Assembly: GCF_000003605.2 (NCBI RefSeq) | Contig: NW_003137674.1 | Span: forward strand, 1-14,592 | DNA from: Saccoglossus kowalevskii | Taxonomy: Eukaryota; Hemichordata; Enteropneusta; Harrimaniidae | DNA length: 14,592 nucleotides | Direction of reading: 5' to 3' | In this document: positions 8,476 through 14,592 of the stretch, one piece after another | Position numbering within the stretch: the stretch's first letter is position 1 | Layout of the letters: each line of letters opens with the position of its first letter | Program-made: the position numbers and the translations under genes | Notes under the pieces: generated by a model | Database searches by the model: none | Told to the model about the DNA's origin: nothing | What the model saw: only the letters and a program-made list of their open reading frames with translations

Positions 8476-10630
8476 GACGACAGCTATGCCAGTGGTGTAG
8501 TAATGACGACAGCTATGCCAGTGGTATAGTAATGACGACAGCAATGCCAGTAGTGTAGTAATGATAAAAGCTATGCTAGTAGTGTAGTAATGATAAAAGC
8601 TATGCTAGTAGTGTAGTAATGACAAAAGCTATGCTAGTAGTGTAGTAATGACAACAGCTATTTCAGTAGTGTAGTAATGACAACAGCTATGCGAGTAGTG
8701 TAGTAATGACGACAGTTATGTCAGTAGTGTAGTGATGACGATAGCTATGTCAGTGGTGTAGTAATGACGACAGCTATGTCAGTAGTGTAGTAATGACGAC
8801 AGTTATGTCAGTGGTGTAGTAATGACGACAGCTATGCCAGTGGTGTAGTAATGACGACAGCCATGTCAGTAGAGTAGTAATGACGACAGCTATGTCAGTA
8901 GTGTAGTGATGACGACAGCTATGTCAGTAGTGTAGTAATGACGACATCTATGTCAGTAGTGTAGTAATGACGACAGCTATGTCAGTAGTGTAGTAATGAC
9001 GACAGCTATGCCAGTGGTGTAGTAATGACGACAGCCATGTCAGTAGTGTAGTAATTACAAAAGCTATGCTAGTAGTGTAGTAATGACAACAGCTATGCTA
9101 ATAGTGTAGTAATGACAACAGCTATTTCAGTAGTGTACTAATGACAACAGCTATGCGAGTAGTGTAGTAACGACGACAGCTATGTCAGTAGTGTAATAAT
9201 GACGACAGCCATGTCAGTAGTGTAGTAATGACGACAGCTATGTCAGTAGTGTAGTAATGACGACAGATATGTCAGTAGTGTAGTAGTGACGACAGCTATG
9301 TCAGTAGTGTAGTAGTGACGACAGCTATGTCAGTGGTGTAGTAATGACGACAGCTATGCCAGTGGTATAGTAATGACGACAGCTATGTCAGTGGTGTAGT
9401 AATGACAACAGCTATGTCAGTAGTGTAGTAATGACGACAGCTATGTCAGTAGTGTAGTAATGACGAGAGCTATGTCAGTAGAGTAGTTATGACGACAGCT
9501 ATGTCAGTGGAGTAGTAATGACGACAGCTATGCCAATGGTGTAGTAATAACGACAGCTATGTCAGTGGTGTAGTAATGACAACAGCTATGTCAGTAGTGT
9601 AGTAATGACAAAAGCTATGTTAATAGTGTAGTAATGACAACACCTATTTCAGTAGTGTAGTAATGACAACAGCTATGTGAGTAGTGTAGTAATGACGACA
9701 GCTATGTCAGTAGTGTAGTAATGCGACAGCTATGCCAGTGGTGTAGTAATGACGACAGCTATGCCAGTAGTGTAGTAATGACGACAGCTTTGTCAGTGGT
9801 GTAGTAATGACGACAGCTATGCCAGTGGTGTAGTAATGACGACAGCCATGTCAGTAGTGTAGTAATTACAAAAGCTATGCTAGTAGTGTAGTAATGACAA
9901 AAGCTATGCTAATAGTGTAGTAATGACAACAGCTATTTCAGTAGTGTACTAATGACAACAGCTATGCGAGTAGTGTAGTAATGACGACAGCTATGTCAGT
10001 AGTGTAGTAATGACAACAGCTATGTCAGTAGTGTAGTAATGACGACAGCCATGTCAGTAGTGTAGTAATGACGACAGCTATGTCAGTAGTGTAGTAATGA
10101 CGAGAGCTACGTCAGTAGTGTAGTAATGACGACAGCTATGTCAGTAGTGTAGTAATGACGACAGATATGCCAGTAGTGTAGTAGTGACGACAGCTATGTC
10201 AGTGGTGTAGTAGTGACGACAGCTATGTCAGTGGTGTAGTAATGACGACAGCTATGCCAGTGGTATAGTAATGACGACAGCAATGCCAGTAGTGTAGTAA
10301 TGATAACAGCTATGCTAGTAGTGTAGTAATGATAAAAGCTATGCTAGTAGTGTAGTAATGACAAACAGCTATGCTAGTAGTGTAGTAATGACAACAGCTA
10401 TTGTCAGTAGTGTAGTAATGACAACAGCTATGCGAGTAGTGTAGTAATGACGACAGTTATGTCAGTAGTGTAGTGATGACGATAGCTATGTCAGTGGTGT
10501 AGTAATGACGACAGCTATGTCAGTAGTGTAGTAATGACGACAGCTATGTCAGTGGTGTAGTAATGACGACAGCTATGCCAGTGGTGTAGTAATGACGACA
10601 GCCATGTCAGTAGTGTAGTAATTACAAAAG
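8181..10630 (+). repeat. Irregular higher-order repeats of about 26-30 units
   Basis: The unit GTAATTACAAAAG, followed by GACAAAAG or GACAACAG, CTATTTCAG, GTACTAATG and GCGAGTAG, begins at 8181, 9051, 9862 and 10618. The spacings are 870, 811 and 756 bp. These equal 30 units, 28 units less one base, and 26 units plus two. The order of markers is similar in each period, but whole units have been gained or lost. It is the nearest thing in the window to a higher-order repeat and stays imperfect. Confidence 0.7.
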
Positions 10631-11356
10631 CTATGCAAGTAGTGTAGTAATGACAAAAGCTATGCTAATAGTGTAGTAATGACAACAGCTATTTCAGTAG
10701 TGTACTAATGACAACAGCTATGCGAGTAGTGTAGTAATGACGACAGCTATGTCAGTAGTGTAGTAATGACAACAGCTATGTCAGTAGTGTAGTAATGACG
10801 ACAGCCATGCCAGTAGTGTAGTAATGACGACAGCTATGTCAGTAGTGTGGTAATGACGACAGCTATGTCAGTAGTGTAGTAATGACGACAGCTATGTCAG
10901 TAGTGAAGTAATGACGACAGCTACGTCAGTAGTGCAGTAATGACGACAGTTATGTCAGTAGTGTAGTAATGACGACAGATATGCCAGTAGTGTAGTAGTG
11001 ACGACAGCTATGTCAGCAGTGTAGTAGTGACGACAGCTATTTCAGTAGTGTAGTAATGACGACAGCTATGTCAGTAGTGTAGTAATTACGACAGCTATGT
11101 CAGTAGTGTAGTAGTGAAGTAGTGAGACAGCTATGTCAGTACTGTAGTAATGACGACAGCTATGTTAGTAGTGTAGTAATGACGACAGCTATGTCAGTAG
11201 TGTAGTAGTGAGACAGCTATGTCAGTACTGTAGTAATGACCACAGCTATGTCAGTAGTGTAGTAATGACGACAGCCATGCCAGTAGTGTAGTAATGACGA
11301 CAGCTATGTCAGTAGTGTGGTAATGACGACAGCTATGTCAGTAGTGTAGTAATGAC
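10560..11356 (+). repeat. Right-domain near-identical block I, copy 1 (partner 13665-14461)
   Basis: It shows constant offset 3,105. From about 10,727 to 11,356 (about 630 bp) no mismatch was seen by eye. The identical stretch includes the rare GTGCAGTAATG, GACAGATATGCC, GTCAGCAGTG, AATTACGACAG and the slippage site GTAGTGAAGTAGTGAGAC (11111 and 14216). Upstream of 10,727 a few differences occur, such as GCAAGTAGTG against GCTAGTCGTG near 10,636. After 11,356 the partner carries different variants and one additional unit. Confidence 0.86.
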
Positions 11357-11907
11357 AACAGCTATGTCAGTATTGTAGTAATGACGACAGCTATGCCAGT
11401 AGTGTAGTAATGACGACAGCTATGTCAGTAGTGTAGTAGTGAGACAGCTATGTCAGTAGTGTAGTAATGACGACAGTTATGTCAGTAGTGTAGTAATGAC
11501 AACAGCTATGTCAGTAGTGTAGTAATGACGACAGCCATGCCAGTAGTGTAGTAATGACGACAGCTATGTCAGTAGTGTGGTAATGACGACAGCTATGTCA
11601 GTAGTGTAGTAATGACGACAGCTATGTCAGTAGTTAAGTAATGACGACAGCTACGTCAGTAGTGTAGTAATGACGACAGCTATGTCAGTAGTGTAGTAAT
11701 GACGACAGATTTGCCAGTAGTGTAGTAGTGACGACAGCTATGTCAGTGGTGTAGTAGTGACGACAGCTATGTCAGTGGTGTAGTAATGACGACAGCTATG
11801 CCAGTGGTGTAGTAATAACGACAGCTATGTCAGTGGTGTAGTAATGACAACAGCTATGCTAGTAGTGTAGTAATGACAAAAGCTATGCTAATAGTGTAGT
11901 AATGACA

Positions 11908-13037
11908 ACACCTATTTCAGTAGTGTACTAATGACAACAGCTATGCGTGTAGTGTAGTAATGACGACAGCTATGCCAGTAGTGTAGTAGTGACGACAGCT
12001 ATGTCAGTGGTGTAGTAATGACGACAGCTATGCCAGCGGTATAGTAATGACGACAGCAATGCCAGTAGTGTAGTAATGATAAAAGCTATGCTAGTAGTGT
12101 AGTAATGATAAAAGCTATGCTAGTAGTGTAGTAACGACAAAAGCTATGCTAGTAGTGTAGTAATGACAACAGCTATTTCAGTAGTGTAGTAATGACAACA
12201 GCTATGCGAGTAGTGTAGTAATGACGACAGCTATGTCAGTAGTGTAGGGATGACGATAGCTATGTCAGTGGTGTAGTAATGACGACAGCTAAGTCAGTAG
12301 TGTAGTAATGACGACAGCTATGTCAGTAGTGTAGTAATGACGACAGCTATGTCAGTAGTGTAGTAATGACGACAGCTATGTCAGTAGTGTAGTGATGACG
12401 ACAGCTATGTCAGTGGTGTAGTAATGACGACAGCTATGTCAGTGGTGTAGTAATGACGACAGCTATGTCAGTAGTGTAGTAATGACGACAGCTATGCCAG
12501 TAGTGTAGTAATGACGACAGCTATGTCAATAGTGTAGTAATGACGACATCTATGTCAGTAGTGTAGTAATGACGACAGCTATGTCAGTAGTGTAGTAATG
12601 ACGACAGCTATGTCAGTAGTGTAGTAATGACGACAGCTATGTCAGTGGTGTAGTAGTGAGACAGCTATGTCAGTACTGTAGTAATGACGACAGCTATGTC
12701 AGTAGTGTAGTAATGACGACAGCTATGTCAGTAGTGTAGTAATGACGACAGCTATGTCAGTAGTGTAGTAGTGAGACAGCTATGTCAGTACTGTAGTAAT
12801 GACCACAGCTATGTCAGTAGTGTAGTAATGACGACAGCCATGCCAGTAGTGTAGTAATGACGATAGCTATGTCAGTAGTGTGGTAATGACGACAGCTATG
12901 TCAGTAGTGTAGTAATGACGACAGCTATGTCAGTATTGTAGTAATGACGACAGCTATGCCAGTAGTGTAGTAATGACGACAGCTGTGTCAGTAGTGTAGT
13001 AGTGAGACAGCTATGTCAGTAGTGTAGTAATGACGAC
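11908..13037 (+). repeat. Right-domain near-identical block F, copy 2 (partner 5961-7090)
   Basis: This copy begins inside a cassette (ACACCTATTTCAG, GTACTAATG, GCGTGTAG) whose upstream neighbour is an ordinary right-domain unit with GACAAAAGC. Copy 1 instead abuts the diverged zone. The block therefore either moved from the boundary into the array or was copied to the boundary from it; the sequence alone does not give direction. Confidence 0.87.
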
Positions 13038-13664
13038 AGCTATGTCAGTAGTGTAGTAGTGACGACAGCTACGTCAGTAGTGTAGTAATGACGACAGCTA
13101 TGTCAGTAGTGTAGTAATGACGACAGCTATGTCCAGTAGTGTAGTAGTGACGACAGCTATGTCAGTGGTGTAGTAATGACGACAGCTATGTCAGTAGTGT
13201 AGTAATGACGACAGCCATGTCAGTAGTGTAGTAATGACGACAGCTATGTCAGTAGAGTAGTAATGACGACAGCTATGTCAGTAGTGTAGCAATGACAACA
13301 GCTATTTCAGTAGTGTAGTAATGACGACAGCTATGTCAGTAGTGTAGTAATGACGACAGCTATGTCAGTAGTGTAGTAATGACGAGAGCTATGTCAGTAG
13401 AGTAGTTATGACGACAGTTATGTCAGTGGAGTAGTAATGACGACAGCTATGACAATGGTGTAGTAATAACGACAGCTATGTCAGTGGTGTAGTAATGACA
13501 ACAGTTATGCTAGTAGTGTAGTAATGACAAAAGCTATGCTAATAGTGTAGTAATGACAACACCTATTCAGTAGTGTATTAATGACAACAGCTATGCGAGT
13601 AGTGTAGTAATGAGGACAGCTATGCCAGTAGTGTAGTAATGACGACAGTTATGTCAGTGGTGTA

Positions 13665-14461
13665 GTAATGACGACAGCTATGCCAGTGGTGTAGTAATGA
13701 CGACAGCCATGTCAGTAGTGTAGTAATTACAAAAGATATGCTAGTCGTGTAGTAATGACAAAAGCTATGCTAATAGTGTAGTAATGACAACAGCTATTTC
13801 AGTAGTGTACTAATGACAACAGCTATACGAGTAGTGTAGTAATGACGACAGCTATGTCAGTAGTGTAGTAATGACAACAGCTATGTCAGTAGTGTAGTAA
13901 TGACGACAGCCATGCCAGTAGTGTAGTAATGACGACAGCTATGTCAGTAGTGTGGTAATGACGACAGCTATGTCAGTAGTGTAGTAATGACGACAGCTAT
14001 GTCAGTAGTGAAGTAATGACGACAGCTACGTCAGTAGTGCAGTAATGACGACAGTTATGTCAGTAGTGTAGTAATGACGACAGATATGCCAGTAGTGTAG
14101 TAGTGACGACAGCTATGTCAGCAGTGTAGTAGTGACGACAGCTATTTCAGTAGTGTAGTAATGACGACAGCTATGTCAGTAGTGTAGTAATTACGACAGC
14201 TATGTCAGTAGTGTAGTAGTGAAGTAGTGAGACAGCTATGTCAGTACTGTAGTAATGACGACAGCTATGTTAGTAGTGTAGTAATGACGACAGCTATGTC
14301 AGTAGTGTAGTAGTGAGACAGCTATGTCAGTACTGTAGTAATGACCACAGCTATGTCAGTAGTGTAGTAATGACGACAGCCATGCCAGTAGTGTAGTAAT
14401 GACGACAGCTATGTCAGTAGTGTGGTAATGACGACAGCTATGTCAGTAGTGTAGTAATGAC
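13665..14461 (+). repeat. Right-domain near-identical block I, copy 2 (partner 10560-11356)
   Basis: This is the downstream partner at offset 3,105. From about 13,720 its left part also belongs to block H copy 2, and it is followed by units with GACGAAAGC and GCCAG until the window ends in a 28-bp GAGACAG unit at 14,575. Copies of this region therefore relate to 8.2, 10.7 and 11.2 kb at the same time. Confidence 0.84.
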
Positions 14462-14592
14462 GACAGCTATGTCAGTAGTGTAGTAATGACGACAGTTATG
14501 CCAGTAGTGTAGTAATGACGAAAGCTATGCCAGTAGTGTAGTAATGACGACAGCTATGTCAGTAGTGTAGTAGTGAGACAGCTATGTCAGTA

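Larger units (their letters stand above)
161..14592 (+). repeat. 29-bp minisatellite/satellite array, about 500 units, open at right end
   Basis: The array is head-to-tail with one orientation throughout. An exact consensus copy lies at 191-219; it begins GTCAGTAGTGTAG, continues TAATGACG and ends ACAGCTAT. Most units are 29 bp; minority classes are 30 bp (extra A after GTCAGTA) and 28 bp (GTAGTGAGACAG). Unit composition is 9 A, 8 T, 8 G and 4 C: 41 percent GC with a G excess on this strand, and one CpG. The consensus holds TAG, TAA and TGA on the plus strand and CTA and TCA (minus-strand stops). Because 29 is not divisible by 3, every frame closes within three units. The array is therefore not a coding repeat. 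Nearly every unit has AGCT, an AluI site, so a 29-bp AluI ladder is expected. Function is unknown; centromeric, subtelomeric or interstitial location cannot be told from sequence. The true length may differ from the assembly, since such arrays are easily collapsed or expanded. Confidence 0.98.
5969..14592 (+). repeat. Right array domain (28-bp, CTATTTCAG and GATAAAAGC variant units)
   Basis: This is the second sub-family of the 29-bp array. The diagnostic 28-bp units (GTAGTGAGACAG, loss of one base in TGACGACAG) have their GAGACAG at 6711, 6826, 7057, 7868, 11124, 11210, 11441, 12658, 12773, 13004, 14229, 14315 and 14575. A recurring cassette has the order GACAAAAGCTATGCTAATAG, then CTATTTCAG, then GTGTACTAATG or GTGTAGTAATG, then GCTATGCGAGTAG. 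Its TTCAG element lies at about 5969, 6230, 8024, 8256, 8662, 9126, 9648, 9937, 10693, 11916, 12177, 13566 and 13798, with an altered copy near 10402. Other markers are GTGTGGTAATG, GATAAAAGC, GACCACAG and GCGGTATAG. The left-type TATCGACG and GTAAGTG variants were not seen here. The domain continues beyond the window. Confidence 0.85.

Noticed and set aside
161-14592. CRISPR array (repeat near 29 bp)
   Set aside because: The repeats are directly adjacent, with no unique spacers, no leader and no cas genes; variation is scattered point change within units.
161-14592. Gene for a repetitive protein
   Set aside because: Unit length 29 shifts the frame every copy and both strands carry stop triplets in the consensus, so all six frames close within about three units. 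Every longer open stretch depends on variant units.
161-14592. Telomere or subtelomeric simple repeat
   Set aside because: No TTAGGG-like or TTTAGGG-like short motif is present; a 29-bp unit is not a known telomeric type, though a subtelomeric location cannot be excluded.
161-14592. Iteron-type replication origin or parS cluster
   Set aside because: Iteron clusters usually hold a few to some tens of copies next to a rep gene; here there are about 500 copies and no gene.
161-14592. Nucleosome-length phasing (five units make 145 bp)
   Set aside because: The arithmetic fits, and one indel in block F is five units long, but other block offsets and indels are not multiples of five units.
5961-14592. 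Single higher-order repeat period for the right domain
   Set aside because: Offsets of 756, 811, 870, 3,105, 4,384, 5,542 and 5,947 do not reduce to one period; blocks start and stop at different places.

Overview
The window is almost entirely one tandem array of a 29-bp unit. It runs from about position 161 to the last base and continues past the right edge. I estimate roughly 495 to 500 units in about 14.43 kb, from length divided by unit size. Only the first 160 bases are non-repetitive; they are AT-rich, with no recognisable gene. I see no protein-coding gene, structural RNA gene, transposase, CRISPR array or other functional cassette. The consensus closes all six frames within 87 bp, because 29 is not a multiple of three and each strand of the unit carries stop triplets. 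A long minisatellite or satellite array like this points to a eukaryotic nuclear genome. Nothing in the sequence lets me name the organism or a clade.

Layout: (1) 1-160, unique AT-rich flank ending in an A-run. (2) About 161-5,706, left domain, marked by 30-bp units with an extra A (GTCAGTAAGTG) and by units with a second CpG (TATCGACG). (3) About 5,707-5,968, some nine strongly diverged units. (4) About 5,969-14,592, right domain, marked by 28-bp units (GTAGTGAGACAG) and by CTATTTCAG, GTGTACTAATG, GATAAAAGC, GCGAGTAG and GTGTGGTAATG variants. By eye, the diagnostic variants do not cross between domains, so each domain appears to have been homogenised separately.

Inside each domain the variants recur in the same order in blocks of hundreds of bases, at constant offsets: 901, 1,630, 2,071, 2,216, 2,567 and 3,846 in the left domain; about 3,105, 4,384, 5,542 and 5,947 in the right. 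The best pair, 5,961-7,090 and 11,908-13,037, shows a single mismatch over its first 1,077 bp. There is no single higher-order period. The array looks like a mosaic of overlapping segmental duplications, as expected from unequal exchange, gene conversion or replication slippage. Variation at the consensus CpG is mostly CG to CA and CG to TG, which would fit cytosine methylation. The notable content of this window is therefore the internal history of the array, not a gene system.
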